Positions 42,086 to 50,833 of a DNA stretch of 64,000 nt are shown in pieces. This DNA comes from Spirosoma spitsbergense DSM 19989 (GTDB lineage Bacteria; Bacteroidota; Bacteroidia; Cytophagales; Spirosomataceae), in NCBI RefSeq assembly GCF_000374085.1, contig NZ_KB893570.1, positions 3,155-67,154 of the forward strand, given 5' to 3'. The position numbers were made by a program, and so were the translations under genes. A model generated the notes under the pieces. The model did not search any database, was not told the DNA's origin, and was given only the letters and a program-made list of their open reading frames with translations. Within the stretch, counting starts at the first letter, position 1, and each line of letters starts with the position of its first letter.

Positions 42086-42144
42086 AATCATAAACAGTCG
42101 GGGTGGCACACCAGCAAGTGTACTAACCCCGACTGTTTATGATT
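42086..42144. repeat. 19-bp perfect inverted repeat between the HNH gene and rpsA
   Basis: The arms 42086-42104 and 42126-42144 are exact reverse complements with a 21-base loop. The arms hold a GC core (GTCGGGGT/ACCCCGAC) and AT-rich ends. No U-tract follows on either strand, and the left arm is 69 bases upstream of the rpsA -7 box. It ends 7 bases after the HNH stop codon, so it may end HNH transcription or stabilise its 3' end. Confidence 0.6.
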
Positions 42145-42151
42145 CGCGCCT

Positions 42152-42667
42152 TTAATTGAAGGCTTTTTCTTTTTTTGCCAGAAAAGGCATCCAGCTTTGC
42201 TCGATAGTACCGGAAAATTCGCGTAAAAAAACCAGAAACGTAGGTTTGAACGGTTTCTGGCGCAGCTTTATATTTGCTTCTTCGGGGGTGAAGTCTCCTT
42301 TCCTGGAATTACATCTTTTACAAGCCGTTGCCAGATTATCCCAACTGGTTTTTCCACCCCTTGACTTTGGCATTACGTGATCGAGCGTCAGGTCGTCGGC
42401 GGTACCGCAGTACTGACAATGATAGCCATCACGTTTGAAGATATTCTGTCGGGTAAGCATTACACCTTTATACGGCAGATTTATGTAGCGATGGAGCCGA
42501 ATGACCGTCGGCATCGGAAACTCGGCAGATACGGTTCGAAGCATGAACTGTTCCGATTCGGCAACGAGTTCAGCTTTGTTCAAATAAACCAGCAGGAATG
42601 CTTTTGGAACGGAGCAAATGCTGAGCGCACTGTAATCTTGATTTAAGACTAATACTTTCCTGCCCAT
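42152..42667 (-). CDS. HNH endonuclease family protein (housekeeping type)
   Basis: 171 residues from ATG 42667 (MGRKVLVLNQDYSALSICSV); the frame stays open 16 codons upstream. The zinc-ribbon HNH core is CQYCGTADDLTLDHVMPKSR and then WDNLATACKRCNSRKGDFTP, with four Cys and the HNH/N residues. Such small HNH proteins (MGRxVLVLN start) are chromosomal in most Bacteroidota and often sit near rpsA or rRNA-related genes. Their role is unknown; the family is not part of a restriction module. The strand and spacing suggest a separate unit from smpB, 75 bases upstream. Confidence 0.9.
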   Translation of the reverse strand: MGRKVLVLNQDYSALSICSVPKAFLLVYLNKAELVAESEQFMLRTVSAEFPMPTVIRLHRYINLPYKGVMLTRQNIFKRDGYHCQYCGTADDLTLDHVMPKSRGGKTSWDNLATACKRCNSRKGDFTPEEANIKLRQKPFKPTFLVFLREFSGTIEQSWMPFLAKKEKAFN

Positions 42668-42742
42668 GTTACGTTTAGATGCCACTGTACGGTAGCAAGT
42701 TACAGAGTTATCCACATAAGGCCAAGAATTGTGAAAAATTTA

Positions 42743-43204
42743 TCAGTACCGCTCGCGTTGCATATCCCGCTCCACTTCACGCTCTTTAATACTGTCGCGT
42801 TTATCGTATAATTTCTTCCCTTTAGCCAGCGCAATATCGACTTTGGCAAATCCACGTTCATTGGTAAATAAACGGGTTGGCACAATGGTGAGGCCCTGGT
42901 CTTTAAGTTTTTCGTTCAACTTTCGTATCTCCCGCTTTGTAAGCAAAAGTTTTCGGTCCCGAAGGGGTTCGTGGTTGTAGTGAGTTCCCTCGGTGTACAC
43001 CGAAATACTCATCTGCCGAATAAATAACTCATCGTTGAGAATGAGACAATAAGCATCCTGCAAATTCACCTTCCCCTGCCGAATAGATTTAATTTCAGTA
43101 CCGGTGAGTACAATACCAGCCGTATACGTCTCCAGGAATGAGTATTCAAATGAAGCCCGTCGGTTTCGGATATCGACTTGTTTAACAATAGAGGCAGAAG
43201 CCAT
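42743..43204 (-). CDS. smpB: SsrA-binding protein SmpB
   Basis: 153 residues, the standard size. Family landmarks: NRRASFEYSFLETYTAGIVL at the N-terminus with the OB fold, GTEIKSIRQGKVNLQDAYC, and the C-terminal KGKKLYDKRDSIKEREVERD helix that enters the mRNA channel of stalled ribosomes. SmpB delivers tmRNA to rescue ribosomes and tag nascent peptides. The tmRNA gene is not in this window. Start ATG 43204 fits the family. Confidence 0.96.
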   Translation of the reverse strand: MASASIVKQVDIRNRRASFEYSFLETYTAGIVLTGTEIKSIRQGKVNLQDAYCLILNDELFIRQMSISVYTEGTHYNHEPLRDRKLLLTKREIRKLNEKLKDQGLTIVPTRLFTNERGFAKVDIALAKGKKLYDKRDSIKEREVERDMQRERY

Positions 43205-43246
43205 GACAATTATTTTTTTAGTAAGCAGTAGAGGTCTGTTGACTAC

Positions 43247-43639
43247 CTAACGTAACCGCCTTAATAAACTTTCTCCCAATACCAGCACGACTAATCCTGG
43301 CAGGAGTATGGCTCCCGCCCGAAAGCCAGCCCCGGTTAGTTTATAAACGCCTGTACTATACTGGGTAAAACTCTGAAACAAATAGTATACCGCACCAGCC
43401 AGTAAGGCAACGGTAATGCCAATGGATAATGGTTGACTTAACTGTCGGACTCCCCACGCCATCAATGCTATCACCCCCACAACCAGCGAAACAGTACCCA
43501 GCGCTTTAGGAAACGTTTCAATGGCGCTATAGTCGAAAAAGAATATTCCAGCCCGGCCAATTAAATTAGGATGCGCCAGAAGCCAGGCGTCAAGGACAAT
43601 AAGTACTATAAGGAAAATGTAAAGAGAGGAATTACGCAT
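43247..43639 (-). CDS. small membrane protein of unknown function
   Basis: 130 residues from ATG 43639 (MRNSSLYIFLIVLIVLDAWL). The open frame reaches 43699, but the promoter-like box at 43665-43672 makes a later start more likely. Four transmembrane segments are predicted: IFLIVLIVLDAWLLAH, LGTVSLVVGVIALMAWGVRQ, IGITVALLAGAVYYLFQSF and FRAGAILLPGLVVLVLGESL. No family recognised. It is divergent from the accessory block that starts at 43792. Confidence 0.6.
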   Translation of the reverse strand: MRNSSLYIFLIVLIVLDAWLLAHPNLIGRAGIFFFDYSAIETFPKALGTVSLVVGVIALMAWGVRQLSQPLSIGITVALLAGAVYYLFQSFTQYSTGVYKLTGAGFRAGAILLPGLVVLVLGESLLRRLR

Positions 43640-43664
43640 AAGTCTTATAGAACGAAAGGACATG

Positions 43665-43672
43665 CAAAAATA
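43665..43672 (-). promoter_or_regulatory. -7 box of the small membrane protein gene
   Basis: Minus-strand TATTTTTG fits TAnnTTTG and sits 26 bases upstream of ATG 43639. No -33 TTG at the right spacing. Confidence 0.4.
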
Positions 43673-43791
43673 AGGTAAGAAAACGGTTAGGTTTGGCATT
43701 TAAAACTCAGTTTGAAAGATTCTTGCGTAGCAATCAATCCAAAATTGGTAGATTTGGACTCTCAGTTTATACAAACCAGTCACCGTTTAGA

Positions 43792-44706
43792 ATGACCTTT
43801 CCCGACCTCAAAAAATATACTTTCTCTGGCCATGACAGCTTTCAATGCCGATTGTTATGGCTCAAGAAAGGCTACGATTACCTACTCAATGAACATTCCT
43901 TTGCTGCCGACGACGCTCCCGTTCGGCTGGGCGTTGGCAACAATATGGTGCGCTCCATCCGGTACTGGCTACGCGCATTTGGCCTGACCGACGAGGACGA
44001 GAAACTCACCAAATTAGCGCACTTGCTCTTCGATAGCCAAACCGGCTTCGACCCTTTTCTGGAAGACCAGGCAACGCTTTGGCTATTGCATAGGCAGTTG
44101 CTCATTACCCGCCATGCGTCAACGTACTGGCTCATCTTTAACGAGCTGCGCCGTCGCCGACCCGAATTTGCGGTCGATGATTTCGTGCAGTACGTAACGA
44201 AAGTAAAGGCGGAACAGGAAAAATTTACGGCCAATGCCGACACGCTTGCCAATGATTTCAAGGTGTTTACTAAGTTATACATTCAGGGCGGGCGGCAGGC
44301 TAAAGATCGCGAAGAAGGCTTTGCCGGAATCCTTACCGAACTCGATCTACTTAAACCATTGGAACGCAAAGCAGACGATGGCAAGTCGCTCGGTACGGTA
44401 TATTCCATTCCGCTGACTGACCGCGCCGACCTGCCCGCCGAATTAATCCTTTATTGCCTGCTCGATACACCCGGCCTGAGCCTTTCCATTAACCTCGAAA
44501 CCCTTGAAACGGAGCCGGATATGCCCTGCGCGGTGTTCGCGATGAACCGGGCCGGTCTATTACAGAAGATCGATCAACTTACCGACCGATACCCTAACCT
44601 GCTCATTTATAGTGATCAATCTGGTGTGCGTGAACTCCAGTTCAAAGAAAAGCCGACCGACAAATTCCAGATTCTCCGCGATTACTATGTCCCAGCCCTT
44701 GTTTAA
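43792..44706 (+). CDS. DUF4007 family protein (defence-island associated)
   Basis: 304 residues from ATG 43792 (MTFPDLKKYTFSGHDSFQCR); the frame is open back to a TTG at 43693 but without family resemblance. FSGHDSFQCRLLWLKKGYDY and VRLGVGNNMVRSIRYWLRAF are the DUF4007 landmarks. DUF4007 genes occur next to PAPS-reductase-like, P-loop ATPase and BrxL genes in BREX type 4 and phosphorothioation-type islands. Its biochemical role is unknown. It is intact here. Its last 20 bases overlap the start of the ATPase remnant, so the two were translationally coupled. Confidence 0.88.
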   Translation: MTFPDLKKYTFSGHDSFQCRLLWLKKGYDYLLNEHSFAADDAPVRLGVGNNMVRSIRYWLRAFGLTDEDEKLTKLAHLLFDSQTGFDPFLEDQATLWLLHRQLLITRHASTYWLIFNELRRRRPEFAVDDFVQYVTKVKAEQEKFTANADTLANDFKVFTKLYIQGGRQAKDREEGFAGILTELDLLKPLERKADDGKSLGTVYSIPLTDRADLPAELILYCLLDTPGLSLSINLETLETEPDMPCAVFAMNRAGLLQKIDQLTDRYPNLLIYSDQSGVRELQFKEKPTDKFQILRDYYVPALV

Positions 44707-44983
44707 CCAGTCGGTCAATATTGTTCGTAATGCCGATCGGACGCTGACCTATTATCCAACCGACAACACCCGGCGCATTGTATCGCAACTGCTTACCGAT
44801 TACCATGCGGGATTGAGGGCTTTTACGCTCATCAGTTCGTACGGCACGGGTAAAAGCGCGTTTTTAACGAGTGCCAAAACCCGCCGTCGGCGCATGTCGG
44901 GCCTCTATGAAATACTATCAAAATCGCCCTTTCGACTAAAACAGGAGTTACGTCTGAAACGCAAGAGTTATGCAACTTCCTGA
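44687..44983 (+). pseudogene. truncated P-loop ATPase, BrxC-like N-terminus
   Basis: The ATG at 44687 (MSQPLFNQSVNIVRNADRTL) opens a reading frame with a Walker A motif, ISSYGTGKSAFLTS, at residues 49-62. After about residue 62 the sequence becomes basic and stops at 44983. The start resembles large (over 1000-residue) ATPases next to DUF4007 in BREX type 4-like clusters. Only about 60 residues remain, so a large internal deletion is likely. Just after the break another frame reads PKPAVGACRASMKYYQNRPF and stops at 44939, which looks like the end of a different gene joined at the deletion point. Inference only. Confidence 0.7.
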
Positions 44984-46067
44984 TAGCGAACGCTTAGACG
45001 TTGCTAAACTCTCGTCGGCGTTTTCGAACACGACCAATTCCTACAAGTTTTACTGGTTGCTCGCCATTCTAGATTGCCTAGCTGAAACCGGGCAAACGCA
45101 GCTTTCCATGCGGGATTTATCACTACGTATGGTGGCTATGGTCTGGTATCCACTTGATTATTTCAAACTCTCGTTTGGCAAGCAGGACGGTTTTAAACCG
45201 ATTGCCGATTACGTTTCTCAACTCCTGACAGTTGATAATAGCACGAACGCGCCAACCTTGTTCCTGCAACTGCAAAGCCGTCTTACCAATGCCGAATTAG
45301 AGCAGGTTTACCGGAAAGTCAAGATTCTACTTGATTGGGTACCGTATCGGTTTATCCGCCCGTTTTTCGCGCAGGAAACACGAGGTTTACTTGACTACAA
45401 AGTCAATAACCAAATTGTTGAATTAGCTAATAAGAGCCAGGATGCACCGTATCGTTTCTTGGGAGAGTTCATCGAGATAAATGAAGATTGGGCTGCCTAT
45501 TTTAGCCGCCACCTATTCATTTTGCGAGGTTTCACGTGCTGGCATCTGGTTCGGTTTCTCCAGAAAAACAACCCAAACGTAACGGGTCTAACCGAGAAGT
45601 TAGATAAACCTGCCGAACGGGATTTAAAACAGGCCGGGCGTTTCTGGAAAGGTTATCTAGCCGAGAATCCGGGTATGTCGTGCATCTATTCCGGTCAGGC
45701 AATTACGACCTCGAATCTGAGTCTTGACCATTTTCTACCCTGGACGTTTGTAGCCCACGACCAGCTTTGGAACATCGTTCCAACCCCAAAATCGGTAAAT
45801 TCAGCTAAAAACGATTGGTTACCTTCATTGGACTTATACTTTGATCGATACGCCCAACTTCAACACAAGGGGTTTAGTTTCTACGTTAAAAAGGGCAATC
45901 AAAAAATTCTGGAAGATTATCACGTACTATTCGCTCAAAACGTAGAATTTATTCGGCAACAATCGTTTACAGATTTTAAAGAACGGTTGGCACGTCAGAT
46001 AATGCCGCACCTGCAAACGGCACAGAATCTGGGCTTTTCGCACCCGTTCATCTACAAAAAGCCGTAA
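44970..46067 (+). CDS. HNH endonuclease domain protein of the defence remnant
   Basis: 365 residues from ATG 44970; the start MQLPDSERLDVAKLSSAFSN with NTTNSYKFYWLLAILD is typical of a large HNH protein family found in defence clusters. The HNH core is CIYSGQAI at residues 238-245 with the unusual single Cys-x2-Ser in place of Cys-x2-Cys, then LSLDHFLPWTFVAHDQLWNI (Asp253-His254) and SVNSAKNDWLPS. The protein seems full length. The missing second Cys means the zinc-binding pair common in HNH ribbons is not formed. It overlaps the ATPase remnant by 14 bases and ends 23 bases before the methyltransferase-HIT gene. Confidence 0.8.
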   Translation: MQLPDSERLDVAKLSSAFSNTTNSYKFYWLLAILDCLAETGQTQLSMRDLSLRMVAMVWYPLDYFKLSFGKQDGFKPIADYVSQLLTVDNSTNAPTLFLQLQSRLTNAELEQVYRKVKILLDWVPYRFIRPFFAQETRGLLDYKVNNQIVELANKSQDAPYRFLGEFIEINEDWAAYFSRHLFILRGFTCWHLVRFLQKNNPNVTGLTEKLDKPAERDLKQAGRFWKGYLAENPGMSCIYSGQAITTSNLSLDHFLPWTFVAHDQLWNIVPTPKSVNSAKNDWLPSLDLYFDRYAQLQHKGFSFYVKKGNQKILEDYHVLFAQNVEFIRQQSFTDFKERLARQIMPHLQTAQNLGFSHPFIYKKP

Positions 46068-46090
46068 ATCCACAAAACCTGAATAGCCAC

Positions 46091-46918
46091 TTGACCGCAA
46101 AACAGCGCGATGCCCCATCGCTGCCGGTTCGTATGCTACACGAACGGCGGTTGCTTCGGGGAACGGTTCTGGATTACGGTTGTGGCTTCGGGCAGGATGT
46201 TCAATCTTTGCGAACTAAAGGTTTCGACGCGGACGGCTATGACCCGCATTATTTCCCTGAAATCCCCAGTCACAAGTTCGACACAATTGTCTGCTTCTAC
46301 GTCCTGAACGTTCTATTCCCCAATGAGCAAACCGAAGTGATGATGAACATTTCTCGGTTGCTTAAGCCTACTGGCCGGGCGTACTTCGTGGTTCGGCGCG
46401 ACATTCAGCGCGACGGATTCCAAACGCATCAGCTACACGGCAAACCGGTTTATCAATGTTCGGTTACACTACCCTTCACATCCATTTTTCGGAACGAAAA
46501 CACTGAATTTTACGAGTATCAGCATTTCAACCAGTTGCAAAACCGGTACGAAACTTGCCCTTTCTGCGTCCCGAAGCCAAAACTTAAACTGTTGGTCGAG
46601 ACAACACAGAGTTACGCCGTACTGGATGGCTACCCCGTCAGCAAGGGCCACGCGCTAATTATGCCTAAAACGCATACCGTCAACTTTTTTGATTTGCCGT
46701 TTGCTAAACAAATGGATAGCTGGCTAGTAGCCAATAAAGTTCAGGAAATGTTAACCAAACACTACGCGCCGGATGGTTTTACGGTGGGCCTGAACATTGG
46801 TGCGGCAGCAGGGCAAAAATTCCCGCATGCAAGTATCCACATCATACCACGCTACACAGGTGACGTAGTGAACCCAGGTGGCGGAGTTCGCAACGTGATT
46901 CGTAAGAATCTGTGGTAA
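46091..46918 (+). CDS. methyltransferase-HIT domain fusion protein
   Basis: 275 residues from TTG 46091; an ATG at 46133 would remove the first 14 residues. The N-terminal part is a SAM-dependent methyltransferase with TVLDYGCGFGQDVQSL (residues 25-40) and FDTIVCFYVLNVLFPNEQ, close in style to the methyltransferases of phosphorothioation islands. From about residue 155 (CPFCVPKPKLKLLVETT) there is a HIT domain with YPVSKGHALIMPKTH. The HIT triad reads His246-x-Ser248-x-His250 instead of His-x-His-x-His, so the usual nucleophile is replaced by Ser. The two domains may work as a nucleotide-handling and methylating unit. In the same frame, directly after the TAA, the BrxL remnant begins. Confidence 0.85.
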   Translation: MTAKQRDAPSLPVRMLHERRLLRGTVLDYGCGFGQDVQSLRTKGFDADGYDPHYFPEIPSHKFDTIVCFYVLNVLFPNEQTEVMMNISRLLKPTGRAYFVVRRDIQRDGFQTHQLHGKPVYQCSVTLPFTSIFRNENTEFYEYQHFNQLQNRYETCPFCVPKPKLKLLVETTQSYAVLDGYPVSKGHALIMPKTHTVNFFDLPFAKQMDSWLVANKVQEMLTKHYAPDGFTVGLNIGAAAGQKFPHASIHIIPRYTGDVVNPGGGVRNVIRKNLW

Positions 46919-47748
46919 CAAGCTAAGTACACTTGTAAATCGTTATCGTTCGGGCAGTTTTCGCGTTACTCCCGGCTCATCGAAGGCGGGGCCGTGTCGC
47001 CCGCCGTATTGTTTTACAACGAGAACACTAAAGTACCGGGACTATTCACGCAGTTCGATATTGTGGTGTTTGATGAAGCACAAACGCTGTCATTCAGCAG
47101 CCCCGACGAGACCGTTGCCAAACTGAAAGGGTATCTCGAACAGGGAAAATACTCGAAGGGTAAATTTACCGTTTCTGCCGATGCCGGTGCGGTTTTCATT
47201 GCTAACGTACAATTACCCCGCAGGGCGTACCAGTTCACCCCAATAACCTCTTCGGCGAATTACCCACGATTTTACAGGAATCGGCCCTGCTCGACCGGAT
47301 TCACGGCATCCTACCAGGCTGGAACCTGCCCCGGCTCAGCACCGACGCCCTATCGAAAGGCGTTGGATTAAAAGCCGATTACCTCGGCAAAATTTTCCAT
47401 GCCTTTCGCTTCCGCATCGAGTATGACAAGTTTGTGGAAGAACGCGCCTACCGCATACATTCGAAAGACCTGCGCGACGTGCGGGCCATTCTAAAGTTGG
47501 CATCGGGCTTTCTGAAACTACTTTTCCCTGATTTATCGACCGCTACCGAATCCGAATTTGTGCGGTATTGTCTCGAACCCGCCGTTGCTCTGCGCCAGCG
47601 ACTCCGTGACCAGCTACATTATTTAGACCCGGAGTTCCCTAACTACGAAATCCTCATCAACCCCGAAGCTGCACCAAATGAAGTACACACGGCAATCTCT
47701 CTCGAAGAACCTGCTGAAGATTCGGAAGTGTTGGATACTAGTGCGTAG
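46919..47748 (+). pseudogene. BrxL-like (Lon-related AAA) gene, N-truncated and frameshifted
   Basis: From 46937 the plus strand reads SFGQFSRYSRLIEGGAVSPA, then IVVFDEAQTLSF (Walker B) and LKGYLEQGKYSKGKFTVS, characteristic of the BrxL AAA domain. The Walker A and N-terminal half are missing. Near 47210-47214 (CAATT) one base appears lost: the frame changes and continues as TPQGVPVHPNNLFGELPTIL, DRIHGILPGWNLPRLS and RAYRIHSKDLRDVRAILKLA up to the stop at 47748. Frames 2 and 1 join exactly with a one-base deletion. The protein is thus broken twice. BrxL is a DNA-binding AAA motor of BREX and similar defence systems. Confidence 0.8.
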
Positions 47749-47785
47749 AGAATGACAGCTTACAGAATTAAGCAGATCAATTTTC

Positions 47786-50659
47786 TTACCCCGCCAGTTC
47801 CATCTTCAAAAACTTTCCGGTATAGCTTGCTTTCACGCCAGCCACTTTCTCCGGCGTTCCCTCGGCGATGATGTATCCCCCTTTATTACCACCTTCGGGA
47901 CCAAGATCGATGACGTAATCGGATACTTTGATCACATCCAGGTTATGCTCGATAATGAGGACCGTGTTGCCTTTATTGGTTAGTTTGTTTAACACGTCCA
48001 GCAGATGAGCGATGTCCTGAAAGTGCAGCCCTGTAGTAGGCTCATCAAGGATGTAGAGCGTTTTGCCGGTATCTTTTTTCGAAAGTTCTTCGGCCAGTTT
48101 CACCCGTTGTGCTTCGCCACCCGATAAGGTTGTGGCATGCTGACCGAGAGTGATATAACCCAAACCGACATCGTTCATCGTTGTTACCTTGCGAAGAATT
48201 TTCGGCTGACTGGCAAAGAAGTCCAGCGCCTGTTCAACGGTCATATCCAGCACATCGGCAATAGATTTACCTTTGAAGCGTACCTCCAGCGTTTCGCGGT
48301 TAAACCGTTTGCCCTTGCAGGTTTCGCACAACACGTGGACATCAGGTAGAAACTCCATTTCGATTTTCTTCATGCCCGCGCCTTCGCAGTCTTCGCAACG
48401 GCCGCCCTTTACATTGAACGAGAACCGACCGGGCTTATACCCCCGGATTTTGGCTTCGGGCAGTTCAGAAAAGAGTGCTCTTATTTCCGAAAACATGCCA
48501 GTATACGTCGCAGGATTGGAGCGGGGGGTTCGGCCAATGGGCGACTGGTCCACCTCAATTACCTTATCTAGGAACTCCAGTCCCTCCACCGTCTTAAACG
48601 GTAACGGTTCGCGCTTCGACTTGTAGAAGTGTCGATTTAGTACTGGAAACAAGGTTTCATGGATGAGTGATGACTTCCCACTTCCCGATACACCCGTAAT
48701 GGTGACCATCCGGCCAAGCGGGAGTTTCAGCGTTACGTTCTTCAGGTTATTGCCCGTAGCATTTTTTATGATCAGAAATTTGCCGTTGCCTTTTCGCCGT
48801 TCGGTAGGTACGTCTATAGCGCGCCGGCCGCTCAGGTAATCGGCGGTGGTACCGCCGTTGCGGATGAATTCTTCGGGTGTTCCTATACCAACCAACTGCC
48901 CCCCGTGCCGGCCTGCACCAGGACCAATGTCCAGAATAAAGTCCGATTCGAGCATCATGTCTTTATCGTGCTCAACCACCAGCACCGTATTGCCCAAATC
49001 ACGCAGGTTTTTTAGTGAGTCTATCAACTTGACGTTGTCGCGCTGGTGCAGACCGATACTTGGCTCATCCATGATATACAGGACTCCTACTAACTGCGTT
49101 CCAATTTGGGTCGCTAACCGAATACGCTGGGCTTCGCCCCCCGATAAGGTCCGTAAGGGGCGGTCGAGGGTGAGGTAATCAAGACCGATGTCCATCAGGA
49201 AACCGATACGTTTACGGATTTCTTTCAGAATTTCTTTGGCGATTATATTTTGCCGGTCCGTCAGGCGGCTTTCCAGGCCATTGAACCAGTCCGACAGTTC
49301 CGAAATATCCATCCGGGCCAGTTCGGATATGTTCTTTTGGGCAATTTTAAAATAAAGCGACTCTTTTTTGAGCCGGGCGCCTGCGCACTCAGGACAGGTT
49401 TTCACGACCATAAAGTCTTTTAACCATTCCTGTATTTTATCCGTACTATTTTCCTGTTGCCGCTTCAGAAAATGGACAATTCCCTCAAACTTGAAACTGT
49501 ACGTTTCAGCAGCTGCTTTTTCAGAAGATACCCCGTCTGTTAGTTCTTCCGTTCCATACATCAGTGCATACAGCAAATCGGCCGGGAATTTAACGACGGG
49601 CGTGGTAAGGTTGAGTTTATACTTTTTCAGGATGGCCTCAATCTCCTTAAAAATCCACAATTCCCGGTACTCGCCCAGGGGAGCAATAGCGCCCCTGCTT
49701 ATACTCAGCGATTTATCCGGAATGACCGACTCCTCCGTTATTTCTTCCACAACACCTAACCCATTACAAACGGGGCAGGCACCGTAAGGCGAGTTAAACG
49801 AAAATGAATTGGGCGACGGCTCATCGTAACTAATGCCCGATTCGGGATCCATCAAGTTTTGAGAAAAGTAGATTAAATGCCCCGAACCATCCAGCATTTG
49901 CATCGCCCCTTTTCCCTGTTTCAAAGCCGTCTGTACTGACTGACTCAGGCGGTACCGGTCGTCTGGCTTAGGCACGAGACGGTCAATCACAATTTCGATG
50001 TCGTGAATTTTATAGCGATCCAGCTGCATCTTGGGCACAATGTCCTGCACTACGCCATCTACCCGCACTTTGGTGTACCCGGTTTTGGCAATCTGTACGA
50101 ACAATTCCCGATAATGACCTTTCCGGCTTTTAATAATTGGGGCTAACAGCGTTAACTTCTGCCCGACATACTGCTCCAGAATGGTATCAATAATCTGGTC
50201 CTGCGACTGACGTTCCATTTTGCGGCCTGTCAGGTAGGAAAAGGCTTCGCCGGAGCGGGCGTAAAGCAATCGAAGAAAATCGTATATCTCGGTTGTCGTA
50301 CCGACCGTGGAGCGGGGATTTTTTGATGTCGTTTTCTGCTCGATGGAAATCACCGGACTCAGGCCGTTGATTTTATCTACGTCGGGACGCTCCATATTGC
50401 CGATGAACGAGCGGGCGTAAGCCGAAAAACTCTCCATGTAACGTCGCTGACCTTCCGCATAAATCGTATCGAAGGCCAGCGACGATTTGCCGCTGCCACT
50501 GATACCCGTCACCACCACCAATTTATTGCGGGGAATGGTAACGTCGATGTTTTTGAGGTTGTGTTCGCGGGCACCCAGTACTTCAATCTGGTCGTATCCC
50601 GTCAGGTCTATATCAGTAAGGCCGGATTGCCGGGTTGTAAGCTTTTCTTCTGTCGTCAC
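47786..50659 (-). CDS. uvrA: excinuclease ABC subunit A
   Basis: 957 residues from GTG 50659 ([13 protein letters not shown]). The frame remains open to 50809, but this stretch encodes the neighbour's terminator hairpin and is not protein-like. UvrA finds lesions and loads UvrB in nucleotide excision repair. Both ABC domains are present: Walker [10 protein letters not shown] at residues 52-60 and GVSGSGKSS in the C-terminal half, signatures [14 protein letters not shown] and [14 protein letters not shown]. Zinc-binding Cys pairs lie in [17 protein letters not shown] and CEDCEGAG with CETCKGKR. It is the form with [17 protein letters not shown] typical for Bacteroidota. Confidence 0.95.
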   Translation of the reverse strand: MTTEEKLTTRQSGLTDIDLTGYDQIEVLGAREHNLKNIDVTIPRNKLVVVTGISGSGKSSLAFDTIYAEGQRRYMESFSAYARSFIGNMERPDVDKINGLSPVISIEQKTTSKNPRSTVGTTTEIYDFLRLLYARSGEAFSYLTGRKMERQSQDQIIDTILEQYVGQKLTLLAPIIKSRKGHYRELFVQIAKTGYTKVRVDGVVQDIVPKMQLDRYKIHDIEIVIDRLVPKPDDRYRLSQSVQTALKQGKGAMQMLDGSGHLIYFSQNLMDPESGISYDEPSPNSFSFNSPYGACPVCNGLGVVEEITEESVIPDKSLSISRGAIAPLGEYRELWIFKEIEAILKKYKLNLTTPVVKFPADLLYALMYGTEELTDGVSSEKAAAETYSFKFEGIVHFLKRQQENSTDKIQEWLKDFMVVKTCPECAGARLKKESLYFKIAQKNISELARMDISELSDWFNGLESRLTDRQNIIAKEILKEIRKRIGFLMDIGLDYLTLDRPLRTLSGGEAQRIRLATQIGTQLVGVLYIMDEPSIGLHQRDNVKLIDSLKNLRDLGNTVLVVEHDKDMMLESDFILDIGPGAGRHGGQLVGIGTPEEFIRNGGTTADYLSGRRAIDVPTERRKGNGKFLIIKNATGNNLKNVTLKLPLGRMVTITGVSGSGKSSLIHETLFPVLNRHFYKSKREPLPFKTVEGLEFLDKVIEVDQSPIGRTPRSNPATYTGMFSEIRALFSELPEAKIRGYKPGRFSFNVKGGRCEDCEGAGMKKIEMEFLPDVHVLCETCKGKRFNRETLEVRFKGKSIADVLDMTVEQALDFFASQPKILRKVTTMNDVGLGYITLGQHATTLSGGEAQRVKLAEELSKKDTGKTLYILDEPTTGLHFQDIAHLLDVLNKLTNKGNTVLIIEHNLDVIKVSDYVIDLGPEGGNKGGYIIAEGTPEKVAGVKASYTGKFLKMELAG

Positions 50660-50764
50660 GCAGCGTTGGGTTATTCTAAACAACAACGAAAAGGGAAGGG
50701 GGAGAGTTTCCCGAAAACAGAATGGATTTGTGCGTATAGTCCCTTTGCCACTATCCAACAAAAA

Positions 50765-50800
50765 GGGTCCGGGCAGAACAATGATGTTCTGCCCGGACCC
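50765..50800 (-). terminator. intrinsic terminator of the outer-membrane protein gene
   Basis: A perfect 16-bp stem (50765-50780 with 50785-50800) with a 4-base loop, GC-rich. On the minus strand it is followed by TTTTTG. It lies 34 bases after the stop codon of the outer-membrane protein gene and upstream of uvrA. Confidence 0.92.
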
Positions 50801-50833
50801 TGGTTTCACCTGTTTTTTCTTATTTAAACTTCC

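Noticed and set aside
50660-50809. 50-codon N-terminal extension of uvrA
   Set aside because: It encodes the terminator hairpin of the neighbouring gene; GTG 50659 aligns the ATP-binding motif with that of the second UvrA.
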